Virus record (IMG/VR): IMGVR_UViG_3300050821_003429
Coordinates: 1 to 37,365 of that record
Length of the DNA stretch: 37,365 nt
Direction: 5' to 3' (one strand)
Origin: a virus
Shown: piece after piece, positions 22,802 to 28,348 of the stretch
Layout of the letters: each line of letters opens with the position of its first letter
Position numbering within the stretch: position 1 is the stretch's first letter
Notes under the pieces: model-generated
What the model saw: only the letters and a program-made list of their open reading frames with translations
Databases searched by the model: none
What the model was told of the DNA's origin: nothing
Program-made: the position numbers and the translations under genes

Positions 22802-22829
22802 TTTATATCATAAATGGTACAACATGCAA
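22802..22829 (-). promoter_or_regulatory. Candidate leftward promoter
   Basis: On the minus strand TTGCAT (22829-22824) and TATAAA (22807-22802) are separated by 16 bases. It would drive the early small-gene run leftward from about 22795, immediately before the 21-bp inverted repeat. Confidence 0.5.
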
Positions 22830-22838
22830 CACAAATTA

Positions 22839-22844
22839 TATACT
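22839..22844 (+). promoter_or_regulatory. Candidate -10 box for the plus-strand RNA
   Basis: TATACT lies about seven bases before the first hairpin of the proposed RNA. The -35 region is poor, so strength or activator dependence cannot be judged. It is back to back with the leftward promoter. Confidence 0.4.
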
Positions 22845-22850
22845 TAGGGT

Positions 22851-23056
22851 ATTTAGGTCCCCGCGTGGACCCGGACGCCTTTCAGCGCCCGTAAATAATG
22901 CTCCTAGTTAACGAGTGAGGAGCGTCCTTCTCGGCGATTTTCAGATTGTGGTTGATTTATTTCGGTGAATCACCGATAACGGCTCAATCATAATCTTGCT
23001 CGCAGCTAGATTAATAATGCCCGTCGGCAGAAATGTCAACGGGCATTATCTTTTTT
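22851..23056 (+). ncRNA. Putative structured non-coding RNA, about 205 nt
   Basis: No convincing plus-strand gene lies here, yet the strand carries a succession of strong helices. GGTCC/GGACC is at 22856-22871; GGAC/GTCC (22873-22876, 22924-22927) stacks on GCTCCT/AGGAGC (22900-22905, 22918-22923). A 12-bp stem joins 22944-22955 with 22984-22995 using two G-U pairs, and encloses a 6-bp hairpin (TCGGTG/CACCGA). A rho-independent terminator ends the unit. G-U pairs that would be A-C mismatches on the other strand favour the plus strand. I do not recognise the family. The interval 22730-23055 otherwise holds only promoters and the inverted repeat. Confidence 0.6.
23014..23056 (+). terminator. 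Rho-independent terminator
   Basis: An 11-bp perfect stem (ATAATGCCCGT and complement) with a 14-base loop is followed by a C and six Ts. It fits termination of plus-strand transcripts. On the minus strand there is no equivalent T-run. Confidence 0.85.
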
Positions 23057-23235
23057 CACTGCTCCCGAATTACTTGGTCTCCCAAAGAATAGATCGTATT
23101 GTTACTTACAAGCTCAATCAGGAGTTGCGCAAATGGTTCCGGTGTCAATAACCGTTGCCGCTTAGAAAGTCGCTGGCAAACGCCTGTCTTGATAACTCTA
23201 GCCCTCTCCTCTTTCGAGAGATACCCAAGATCCAA
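23056..23235 (-). CDS. Possible 59-aa protein, TTG start
   Basis: The frame reads LGYLSKEERARVIKTGVC, LSKRQRLLTPEPFAQLLIEL, then NNTIYSLGDQV. That is a convincing protein-like sequence with no standard ATG. The TTG at 23235 lies 10 bases after the stop of the upstream gene, so coupled translation is possible. The frame stays open further upstream with a CTG. Its stop overlaps the T-run of the plus-strand terminator. Confidence 0.5.
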   Translation of the reverse strand: MDLGYLSKEERARVIKTGVCQRLSKRQRLLTPEPFAQLLIELVSNNTIYSLGDQVIREQ

Positions 23236-23245
23236 CCGAATCCCA

Positions 23246-23464
23246 TTATTTTTTGTGACATCTGCACTCGCATTTTTCAGATTTAAGGTTTGATCTTGGC
23301 TTCATGGCTTCAAAAATATTCAGACTCAAAAAACCGATGCATTCTGAATGGCGATTCTCAAAACACTGGATGCTTAAAGCAGGCAAGTCCTTGTTAGAAG
23401 AACCGATTAGAATTCGAATCTTTTTATGTGGCTGATCTCTGCCACCTTTAAATGTATTTCCCAT
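23246..23464 (-). CDS. Small Cys-rich protein, 72 aa
   Basis: The N-terminus is basic, the middle has LPALSIQCFENRHSECIGFL, and the end has CECRCHKK, a Cys-x-Cys-x-Cys-His cluster typical of small phage zinc proteins. The ATG begins about where transcription would start from the TATAAT at 23475-23470, so it may be translated leaderless. No Shine-Dalgarno site is present. Confidence 0.6.
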   Translation of the reverse strand: MGNTFKGGRDQPHKKIRILIGSSNKDLPALSIQCFENRHSECIGFLSLNIFEAMKPRSNLKSEKCECRCHKK

Positions 23465-23469
23465 TACTT

Positions 23470-23505
23470 ATTATATCTTTTTACATCCACACAGAAAATG
23501 TGTCC
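23470..23505 (-). promoter_or_regulatory. Candidate promoter with perfect TATAAT
   Basis: A consensus -10 (TATAAT, 23475-23470) lies five bases before the ATG of the 72-aa gene. The -35 at 17-bp spacing is weak (TTTTCT). Confidence 0.45.
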
Positions 23506-23527
23506 GAATTTACACAGGTTTGCTGCC

Positions 23528-24754
23528 CTATTCTCTTCTAAAAAGAATAGACCTATTTAGACTGTGCAAACCGATTAGCCTTTTGAAGGCTTCCCGCACT
23601 TGCGCTGGAACAACGGCGTTGCCCAGCCCGCGCAAACGGTCTACTCGGTGCGTCCCTACCGTTTTTGTGCGTTCAAGCGCCCCAAGGCGATCAAACACTT
23701 GCTGCTGCAGGTCTTGTGCTGGTGGGAGTCCAGAGGCGTAAAATCTTCCCCACAGATCACGCAATTCCCCATCTTCTTCGAGCCACGGCCCCAAGTTCCT
23801 TTTTTGACGTGCTCTTCCTTGTGGCATCCCTGGCATAAGATCACGAAGGTGCTCGGAGTATAGATCGGGTGATGACGTTGCAAGTTCTCGCCGCTCCCAC
23901 ACTGAGCGCATGATTTGCCAGAGAGCGATATAAGACGTTGGGTCGCTTTTCGGACGGTTGCCTTCTGCATTCATCTTCTCCTCGTTTTTGCCCAGCGGGA
24001 AGCCCATGGCTCTAAGCGCGTCCAATTCAAAGGGTATCCCATTAGCCACTCGACCCACATCGGGTTCAAACTCCCACCACCGCCGCCCTTGTAGGAGGGG
24101 CGATCTCCCGAGCTCCCACTGAATCGCGCCTGCTCCATATCGCTGATCGTAACCATGCTCGCCGTCGGCCAAAGATTCTTGCGGGCCATCGTGCTCAATG
24201 AGCCCTTGCTTTCGGCTTTGCCTTCTTTGACTCCGTGATTGTTGCTCCCGTAGTCCGCTGCCGTTGGCGTGGGCAAGTAAGAACCATCGTTCCCGCAAGT
24301 GCGGGGCTCCCACTTCCGCGGCTGATACAACCGTCCACCGACAGTCATACCCCAACGCAGTGAACTCCAACAAAACGCGATCAAGCCCCCGAAGAGTGAT
24401 AGCTGGGACGTTTTCCAAGAAAACGAATCGTGGTCGAAGCTCGCGAGCGAGTCGAATGATTTCAAAGAATAGCCCGGATCGCTCTCCTTCCAAGCCTGCT
24501 CCAAGTCCTGCAATACTGATATCCTGGCAGGGGAACCCGCCGTAGATGATATCCACGGGTCCACACATAGAGCCCCGCAAGGTGCGCACGTCGTCCCAGA
24601 CCGGACCCAAGGGCAACCGACCTTCGGCCATCCGTGAAAAGAGAACTGCTTGGGCGTGTCGATCGTTTTCACAATAGGCGACTGGCCACACCCAAGGTTC
24701 CAGGGCAAGAGTGATTCCGCCGATACCGCTAAATAGATCCAGCCCATTTAACAC
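23528..24754 (-). CDS. dcm: C5 cytosine DNA methyltransferase, 408 aa, GTG start
   Basis: All main motifs are present: I (DLFSGIGG, residues 6-13), IV with catalytic Cys76 (GGFPCQDIS), VI (ENV, 114-116), VIII (RERWF, 154-158) and X (GLGNAVVP, 376-383). The enzyme would protect phage DNA or alter regulation. EPDVGRVANGIP (230-241) is usually followed closely by motif X in phage relatives, as I recall, but here about 120 extra residues separate them. Those residues coincide with an HNH gene encoded in another frame of the same DNA. The start is GTG 24754, with GGGGTGA upstream. Confidence 0.88.
   Translation of the reverse strand: MLNGLDLFSGIGGITLALEPWVWPVAYCENDRHAQAVLFSRMAEGRLPLGPVWDDVRTLRGSMCGPVDIIYGGFPCQDISIAGLGAGLEGERSGLFFEIIRLARELRPRFVFLENVPAITLRGLDRVLLEFTALGYDCRWTVVSAAEVGAPHLRERWFLLAHANGSGLREQQSRSQRRQSRKQGLIEHDGPQESLADGEHGYDQRYGAGAIQWELGRSPLLQGRRWWEFEPDVGRVANGIPFELDALRAMGFPLGKNEEKMNAEGNRPKSDPTSYIALWQIMRSVWERRELATSSPDLYSEHLRDLMPGMPQGRARQKRNLGPWLEEDGELRDLWGRFYASGLPPAQDLQQQVFDRLGALERTKTVGTHRVDRLRGLGNAVVPAQVREAFKRLIGLHSLNRSILFRRE
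23656..23970 (-). CDS. HNH endonuclease nested inside dcm in another frame, 104 aa
   Basis: The ATG directly follows the TGA of the 258-aa alternative frame and has GAGGAGAAG upstream. The HNH core is clear: C21-x2-C24, RHH at 32-34, C46-x2-CH at 46-50. A second zinc cluster (C70-x2-C73, C88, C92) and an ending with GRLNAQKR follow, both familiar in phage HNH proteins. The whole gene lies within codons of dcm between the VANGIP region and motif X. This fits insertion of a mobile nuclease that left the dcm frame open. Cleavage site unknown. Confidence 0.8.
   Translation of the reverse strand: MQKATVRKATQRLISLSGKSCAQCGSGENLQRHHPIYTPSTFVILCQGCHKEEHVKKGTWGRGSKKMGNCVICGEDFTPLDSHQHKTCSSKCLIALGRLNAQKR
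23971..24747 (-). CDS. Methyltransferase-associated protein encoded in an alternative frame of dcm, 258 aa
   Basis: ATG 24747 begins seven bases after the dcm start, in the other frame shared with the HNH gene. Several segments look conserved rather than random: FDHDSFSWKTSQLSLF (104-119), MTVGGRLYQPRKWEP (134-148), GSYLPTPTAADYGSN (155-169) and LNPMWVEWLMGYPLNWT (227-243). I recall proteins with SW-x-TSQ, LPTPTA and LNPxWVEWLMGxP motifs associated with phage cytosine methyltransferases; their function is not known to me. The stop abuts the HNH start. The absence of stops over 258 codons opposite a real gene supports dual coding. Confidence 0.6.
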   Translation of the reverse strand: MGWIYLAVSAESLLPWNLGCGQSPIVKTIDTPKQFSFHGWPKVGCPWVRSGTTCAPCGALCVDPWISSTAGSPARISVLQDLEQAWKESDPGYSLKSFDSLASFDHDSFSWKTSQLSLFGGLIAFCWSSLRWGMTVGGRLYQPRKWEPRTCGNDGSYLPTPTAADYGSNNHGVKEGKAESKGSLSTMARKNLWPTASMVTISDMEQARFSGSSGDRPSYKGGGGGSLNPMWVEWLMGYPLNWTRLEPWASRWAKTRRR

Positions 24755-24755
24755 T

Positions 24756-24848
24756 TCACCCCACCCTCGCCATTCCTAGAATAATCTCCATCACCGAAAC
24801 CACCAGCACTCCGATGAGGATGAAGAGCGCATTGGATGAGAAAGTCAT
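24756..24848 (-). CDS. 30-aa single-pass membrane peptide
   Basis: The frame MTFSSNALFILIGVLVVSVM plus a short tail is one hydrophobic segment. It overlaps the previous micro-gene as ATGA and ends one base before the dcm GTG. Chain coupling from the ERF gene through two micro-genes to dcm supports real translation. Confidence 0.5.
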   Translation of the reverse strand: MTFSSNALFILIGVLVVSVMEIILGMARVG

Positions 24849-24946
24849 TTGAATTCACTGACAGCGATGATCACTAAGTCAATGAACATTCCTAGGATTC
24901 CGATGATGGAAATTCCGGCGAATAGAAAGAACGCCCAGTCTCTCAT
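24845..24946 (-). CDS. 33-aa single-pass membrane peptide
   Basis: The frame begins MRDWAFFLFAGISIIGILG, followed by more hydrophobic residues. Its ATG overlaps the ERF stop as ATGA and its stop overlaps the next micro-gene as ATGA. The function is unknown; small membrane peptides of this type can act in superinfection control or lysis timing. Confidence 0.5.
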   Translation of the reverse strand: MRDWAFFLFAGISIIGILGMFIDLVIIAVSEFK

Positions 24947-25608
24947 TTTGCCGCCTCAATCCCCGCCTCCAAGAATTCTACTAAATCACTCAGTTGCTCT
25001 AGACTGAGGAACTTCGATTCTCCGACCTTGTACCGTTCTTGTAGTAGGCCAGCATAGATCGTATTCGGATAGGCCGTCATAAAGGGCCTATAAATGGCCG
25101 CCAATCGCTTCGTTAGGGCTTCTCGATCCTCTGGGAAGGACTTTTGTACTTCTTGAGCCTTGGGCGGTTTAACGACAATAGGAGTTGGTTTATCAACCGA
25201 CTCTGGTTTTTTAGGAAGTGAGGCAGAATTTCCATCATCATCATCTGCTGGAGCAATTCCGACCATAGCCATCAAAGAGTAACGTCTCGCATAGGTGACA
25301 CAAGAGCCATAGGACTGAGGAGAAGGATCCCTAGGAACCAGAATCAGTTCACTGGTCACGAATTGTCCCGAGGAATGAGAAAGAAGCGTCGTAAGCCCAA
25401 CATTCCCTTCCGCAGTCGTAAAGGGCATCTGCATGACTGCCAAATCGTTCTTTGAAAGAGGTCCGCGACAAGCCTCTAAAATGCTTGCAAGATCAGCATA
25501 GGCATTCTTGAAGTGCGGGTTGACGCTGTCTTTAACAGCATCCCGAATTTCTCCTTGAGCTTGAGAAAGAGCATGAGTGAGCTCGTTGATCTGTTCAGAT
25601 TTATTCAT
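24943..25608 (-). CDS. erf: ERF-family single-strand annealing protein, 221 aa
   Basis: ATG 25608 has GGAGGGAGAA upstream. The first 140 residues carry the ERF signature: KDSVNPHFKNAYADLASIL, LVPRDPSPQSYGSCVTYARR, then MVGIAPADDDDGN. A Pro/Lys-rich linker and a helical C-terminal domain follow. ERF proteins anneal complementary single strands and support recombination and genome circularisation. With RusA it forms the recombination module. It follows the 68-aa small gene by one base. Confidence 0.88.
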   Translation of the reverse strand: MNKSEQINELTHALSQAQGEIRDAVKDSVNPHFKNAYADLASILEACRGPLSKNDLAVMQMPFTTAEGNVGLTTLLSHSSGQFVTSELILVPRDPSPQSYGSCVTYARRYSLMAMVGIAPADDDDGNSASLPKKPESVDKPTPIVVKPPKAQEVQKSFPEDREALTKRLAAIYRPFMTAYPNTIYAGLLQERYKVGESKFLSLEQLSDLVEFLEAGIEAAK

Positions 25609-25609
25609 A

Positions 25610-25816
25610 TTATTCTCCCTCCAAATCTTCCTTGAAAGAAAGATTGATTCCATCCATTCCTAGCGAAGTTTGGAACAATTTAACCGCTTCTACAGAACTC
25701 ATTCCTCTTTCGAGATTAAAAATCATTACCGTTAGTTTTTGTCGGATTAAATCTACCGTGTGCTCTACACCCATTTCAACAGCCTCAGTTAAATTCTTTG
25801 CTATCTGAATTCCCAT
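25610..25816 (-). CDS. Small regulatory-region protein, paralogue of 26316-26516, 68 aa
   Basis: The core (IAKNLTEAVEMGVEHTVDLI, then RQKLTVMIFNLERGMS) matches the plus-strand protein at 26316 (IAKTLKQAAELGPEHTADLL, RQKLTVLLYQLQLGMD) over almost the whole length. The two genes sit on opposite strands either side of the HTH regulator. Helical, soluble, no known family. A role linked to the regulator is inferred from the layout. Confidence 0.7.
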   Translation of the reverse strand: MGIQIAKNLTEAVEMGVEHTVDLIRQKLTVMIFNLERGMSSVEAVKLFQTSLGMDGINLSFKEDLEGE

Positions 25817-25868
25817 GATGTAGCTCCTATCGAATTTGTATTCTACTTAAGAAAAAAGGAGGATCGGT

Positions 25869-25883
25869 ATGTCTAAAAGTTAA
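25869..25883 (+). other. Four-codon minigene with strong Shine-Dalgarno
   Basis: AAGGAGGAT (25856-25864) precedes ATG TCT AAA AGT TAA, a complete frame of four amino acids, in the divergent regulatory region. Minigenes of this sort can sequester tRNA or act as leader elements. It may also be chance. Confidence 0.3.
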
Positions 25884-25927
25884 TTTCAAAGCCAGAATTT
25901 AAGTTTCTCATTGTCATGACGATATAG

Positions 25928-25941
25928 TATCAAACTTGATA
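25928..25941. promoter_or_regulatory. Candidate operator in the divergent regulatory region
   Basis: TATCAAACTTGATA is a perfect dyad with 6-bp arms and a 2-bp centre, about 45 bases before the HTH gene. TTGATA within it could serve as a -35 box for plus-strand transcription. A half-site spacing of this size suits a small Cro/CI-type dimer, probably the neighbouring regulator. Confidence 0.5.
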
Positions 25942-25985
25942 TTAATTGCAACATAATAACTAATCAGCATCTAGAGGCTTTGTTT

Positions 25986-26264
25986 ATGAAAGAACCTTGG
26001 GAATTAATAAAAAATAACATTGTCAATTTAATGAAAGAAAAAGGAATGAATCAATCCCATTTGGCAATTCTATGTGGTTGGCCTTCTGGAAATGTAAGCC
26101 GGTATCTCACTGGGAAAACGGTGCCGACCTTAGATAATATTCAAAGAATGGCCGATTGTTTGGGTGTTCCTTTAGTAAGTCTTTTTATAGGAGACAAAGG
26201 ATTTCCAGAGCCCACGAATGATGAAATCCTTTTAATTTTAAAAGAAAGATTATCGAAGACATAG
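25986..26264 (+). CDS. Cro/CI-type HTH transcriptional regulator, 92 aa
   Basis: The protein has a typical HTH_3 domain: NLMKEKGMNQSHLAILCG, then GNVSRYLTGKTVPTLDNIQR and MADCLGVPLVSLF, covering five helices over residues 10-70. The ATG at 25986 with AGAGG upstream is preferred to the TTG two codons earlier. There is no cleavage or oligomerisation domain, so it resembles a small Cro-like repressor. It is divergent from the ERF-led minus-strand run, and a dyad in the shared upstream region is the likely operator. No integrase is present. Confidence 0.85.
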   Translation: MKEPWELIKNNIVNLMKEKGMNQSHLAILCGWPSGNVSRYLTGKTVPTLDNIQRMADCLGVPLVSLFIGDKGFPEPTNDEILLILKERLSKT

Positions 26265-26290
26265 GTCATTTCAGACACAATTGTGGGATC

Positions 26291-26331
26291 TCGTTAGTTG
26301 ATTCATCATGGAAGCATGAATCAACTAACGA
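26291..26331 (+). promoter_or_regulatory. Perfect 16-bp hairpin covering the start codon of the next gene
   Basis: Arms 26291-26306 and 26316-26331 are exact reverse complements with a 9-base loop CATGGAAGC. The ATG of the 66-aa gene is the first triplet of the 3' arm, and the only Shine-Dalgarno-like bases (GGAAG) sit in the loop. In RNA the start codon would be paired. As DNA it could also be an operator. Confidence 0.75.
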
Positions 26332-26516
26332 TCGCTAAGACACTAAAGCAAGCGGCTGAATTAGGACCAGAACACACTGCCGATCTTCTCCGTCAAAAAC
26401 TCACCGTTCTGCTCTATCAGCTTCAATTAGGAATGGATCCAGAAAAAGCCATCAAAGATTTCCAAGAAAATATTGGAATGGATGAGATTCCTGTTTCGTC
26501 TAAAAAAGCAGCCTAA
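26316..26516 (+). CDS. Small regulatory-region protein, paralogue of 25610-25816, 66 aa
   Basis: The sequence MNQLTIAKTLKQAAELGPEH and following residues align with the minus-strand protein at 25610 across about 55 positions, including HTxDLxRQKLTV and the later GMD. A TTG six codons upstream is possible, but the ATG aligns better with the paralogue. The start codon is inside a perfect hairpin. It is probably co-transcribed with the HTH gene. Function unknown. Confidence 0.75.
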   Translation: MNQLTIAKTLKQAAELGPEHTADLLRQKLTVLLYQLQLGMDPEKAIKDFQENIGMDEIPVSSKKAA

Positions 26517-26530
26517 CTTAGGAGTACTCT

Positions 26531-26836
26531 ATGATCAAAATTCTATGGATTGTTATGATTTCGATCATGTCTGTCGGTTGTGCTTCCGTTCGAATGACTG
26601 AATATCATGATAAACAATTTACAATGTGTGGAAATCGCTGGGCAGATGCATCGGATTGGATGGAAGCAGAGATTAATGCCTGCTCAGGCGGTGCTGAACG
26701 GATTGCTGGCTACACTCAATATGTTTCGAGTGGTCGAACCACGATCAGTCAGCAGTTTGGCATGATTAATGTCCAAGAGCATGGACGAAATGAAACTTGC
26801 CGCGTCTACAATTGCTTAGGACATGTGATCTTCTAG
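26531..26836 (+). CDS. Putative exported lipoprotein, 101 aa
   Basis: TTAGGAGT precedes the ATG. A signal peptide (MIKILWIVMISIMSVGC) ends in a Cys at residue 17, but the position -3 to it is Ser rather than Leu, so lipid attachment is likely but not certain. The mature part has four further Cys and is polar. It is expressed with the regulator rather than with lysis genes, so it may be a superinfection-exclusion or surface-modifying protein. It meets the minus-strand gene tail to tail with a 4-base overlap. Confidence 0.65.
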   Translation: MIKILWIVMISIMSVGCASVRMTEYHDKQFTMCGNRWADASDWMEAEINACSGGAERIAGYTQYVSSGRTTISQQFGMINVQEHGRNETCRVYNCLGHVIF

Positions 26837-27234
26837 CCCGTTGAAAGAAGCGTCGAAAGATCCACATTGGCTTGATTTGGGATTTGAATATTCGAGGTGG
26901 TGAGCATCGTCACGAATTCTCCGGATCCATTTTGGTATTGAACACCGATTTGGTAGGGAGAGATATTGATGGATTGAGTTTCCACGAGACCATCAACTAC
27001 TGTGGGATCCGATGGAGTGACGGTTGCGGCTGTCGTCTCTGCTAGGCCGGACTGATTAAAGGCAAAAGTCCTTCGGAAGGGAGCAATCACTAAATTACCG
27101 TATTTAAAAGACTGCTCTAGATTCACCACTAAGACGGCGTTATCTAAACTTCCGATGTCTCCGGAGACATCTTGAAGATAAAGATAAGCAATGCAGCGGC
27201 TGGGAGATGTTGGAGAAGGTGGGGAAAATGGCAT
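26833..27234 (-). CDS. Hypothetical beta-rich protein, 133 aa
   Basis: The N-terminus is Pro/Ser-rich, followed by strands (CIAYLYLQDVSGDIGS, AVLVVNLEQSFKYGNLVIAP) and a Thr/Val/Gln-rich second half. Start TAATG overlaps the DUF5675-like gene. The function is unknown; it could be virion- or lysis-associated. Confidence 0.55.
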   Translation of the reverse strand: MPFSPPSPTSPSRCIAYLYLQDVSGDIGSLDNAVLVVNLEQSFKYGNLVIAPFRRTFAFNQSGLAETTAATVTPSDPTVVDGLVETQSINISPYQIGVQYQNGSGEFVTMLTTSNIQIPNQANVDLSTLLSTG

Positions 27235-27629
27235 TAAGGGACCTCACTAGTAACAGTCAGTAAAAATGAACTAGAGTCACCCTGAAGAGTCATGAAATTT
27301 TCAAAAGCAATATGACTGGAATAAATCCTCGTCGCATCAGATTGCATTCCTAAAAGAACACATCCCTCTGAATCAGTTTGCCAGTCCCCTTGATGGAAAA
27401 GGATTTTGGAATGTCCGGGAACATTTGCAATCTCAAAGGTCATGAATGGGTCTGGGTGTCCTTCAAGCTGATGCAGTCCTCGAACGCAAGTGTAACTTCC
27501 ATCCGGAAGTTTAGGAATGCCAGAATAGGAGTGCTCTAATGTCATGCAAACAAGAATTCCAGACAGTTGTTTTAATTCACCAAAGACACCGTCATTCGTG
27601 AACCGATTTCTAGTGAGTAGTAAATCCAT
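27234..27629 (-). CDS. DUF5675-like protein (L,D-transpeptidase/peptidase-like), 131 aa
   Basis: The sequence begins LLLTRNRFTNDGVFGEL and has CMTLEHSYSGIPKLPDGSYTC early, then ILFHQGDWQTDSEGCVLLG. This is the pattern of the DUF5675 family, whose H-x-G...S-x-G-C arrangement resembles the YkuD L,D-transpeptidase active site (His near residue 77, Cys near 91). In phages these proteins sit in lysis regions and are suspected to act on peptidoglycan, but no activity is assumed here. It overlaps the preceding lipoprotein gene by 20 bases. Confidence 0.7.
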   Translation of the reverse strand: MDLLLTRNRFTNDGVFGELKQLSGILVCMTLEHSYSGIPKLPDGSYTCVRGLHQLEGHPDPFMTFEIANVPGHSKILFHQGDWQTDSEGCVLLGMQSDATRIYSSHIAFENFMTLQGDSSSFLLTVTSEVP

Positions 27630-27957
27630 GGATCTGTTCCGTAATGGAATTCATGTGAGATTGGATCGTTTGTGGAGCGGCATCGTAGCACCAAGAAGCC
27701 CATGCCGATTCTTCAGATTCAGAGGTCATCCAAGCATTTTTTAGACAAGTAGGAGAACAGTAATATCCATTAGCATTCGATTGGCAACACTCCACCAGTG
27801 GACTAGTCGGAGCCAATGAACAATCCGCTCCACCAAAACCGTCCCCCAGACAAACACTCAGAGCAGGGGGACTGGATGTCCTACATGCACTAAGCGCTAG
27901 TACGCCCACGAGAAAGAGCATCTTTCCAGGCTTGAGCCGCTTTGTATCTTTCATCAT
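27610..27957 (-). CDS. Cys-rich lipoprotein, spanin candidate, 115 aa
   Basis: A basic N-terminus and hydrophobic segment (MLFLVGVLALSAC) end in a good lipobox LSAC, so the mature protein would be an outer-membrane lipoprotein starting at Cys25. It contains about eight more Cys, unusual for a phage o-spanin. The gene starts inside the 78-aa membrane gene in another frame, as o-spanin genes often start inside i-spanin genes. An outer-membrane spanin subunit is the most likely role. Confidence 0.6.
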   Translation of the reverse strand: MMKDTKRLKPGKMLFLVGVLALSACRTSSPPALSVCLGDGFGGADCSLAPTSPLVECCQSNANGYYCSPTCLKNAWMTSESEESAWASWCYDAAPQTIQSHMNSITEQIHGFTTH

Positions 27958-28126
27958 CGGTTACCGCCCGAGCTGCTAATGCCGCAGCATCAGCGATTGC
28001 AGCTAAAGTATCGCTATGCTGTTTAGCTATATACCATCCAATAATTCCTTGGATGAGAGTATTGAGATACCCCGCAATTGCGGGGATCGCAGCAATCGCA
28101 TCCAAGATAGCTATCACTAAAGCCAT
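27890..28126 (-). CDS. Membrane protein of the lysis region, 78 aa
   Basis: The N-terminal half is hydrophobic (MALVIAILDAIAAIPAIAG, then LIQGIIGWYIA), followed by an Ala-rich helix and a charged end (DDERYKAAQAWKDALSR). It starts directly after the stop of the holin-like gene. Possible holin or i-spanin partner of the overlapping lipoprotein. Confidence 0.6.
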   Translation of the reverse strand: MALVIAILDAIAAIPAIAGYLNTLIQGIIGWYIAKQHSDTLAAIADAAALAARAVTDDERYKAAQAWKDALSRGRTSA

Positions 28127-28306
28127 TTATGCCGCCGGAGGCTGAACTCCGCCGCCAGCAACCTTTCCTAGAACTGACAACAAAAGACTGATCAAACTGT
28201 TCGATTTAATACTAGGGACCAACTCGATAATAAAATCTAGAATAGCAACGCCCAAAGCCGCGAGAACAACGCCGTGAGACTGAAAAAAAGCAATAACAGC
28301 TGCCAT
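28127..28306 (-). CDS. Holin-like small membrane protein, 59 aa
   Basis: AAGGAGGAATAGATC precedes the ATG. The protein has VIAFFQSHGVVLAALGVAIL, a loop with LVPSIKSN, then SLISLLLSVLGKVAGGG, giving two short membrane segments. The size, topology and position in a cluster of lysis genes suit a holin. The stop is directly followed by the ATG of the next membrane gene. Confidence 0.65.
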   Translation of the reverse strand: MAAVIAFFQSHGVVLAALGVAILDFIIELVPSIKSNSLISLLLSVLGKVAGGGVQPPAA

Positions 28307-28348
28307 GATCTATTCCTCCTTGAAAAGGTTATCCTGAACGAGACTGAT

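Noticed and set aside
22560-23100. Search for a DGR template repeat in the non-coding region
   Set aside because: No stretch on either strand matches the cassette flanks (for example CGCAGACGACCGATCC occurs only in the two cassettes).
23099-23293. Plus-strand 64-codon frame
   Set aside because: The opposite strand carries two better, coupled frames (72-aa Cys-rich and 59-aa); the plus frame has no recognisable features.
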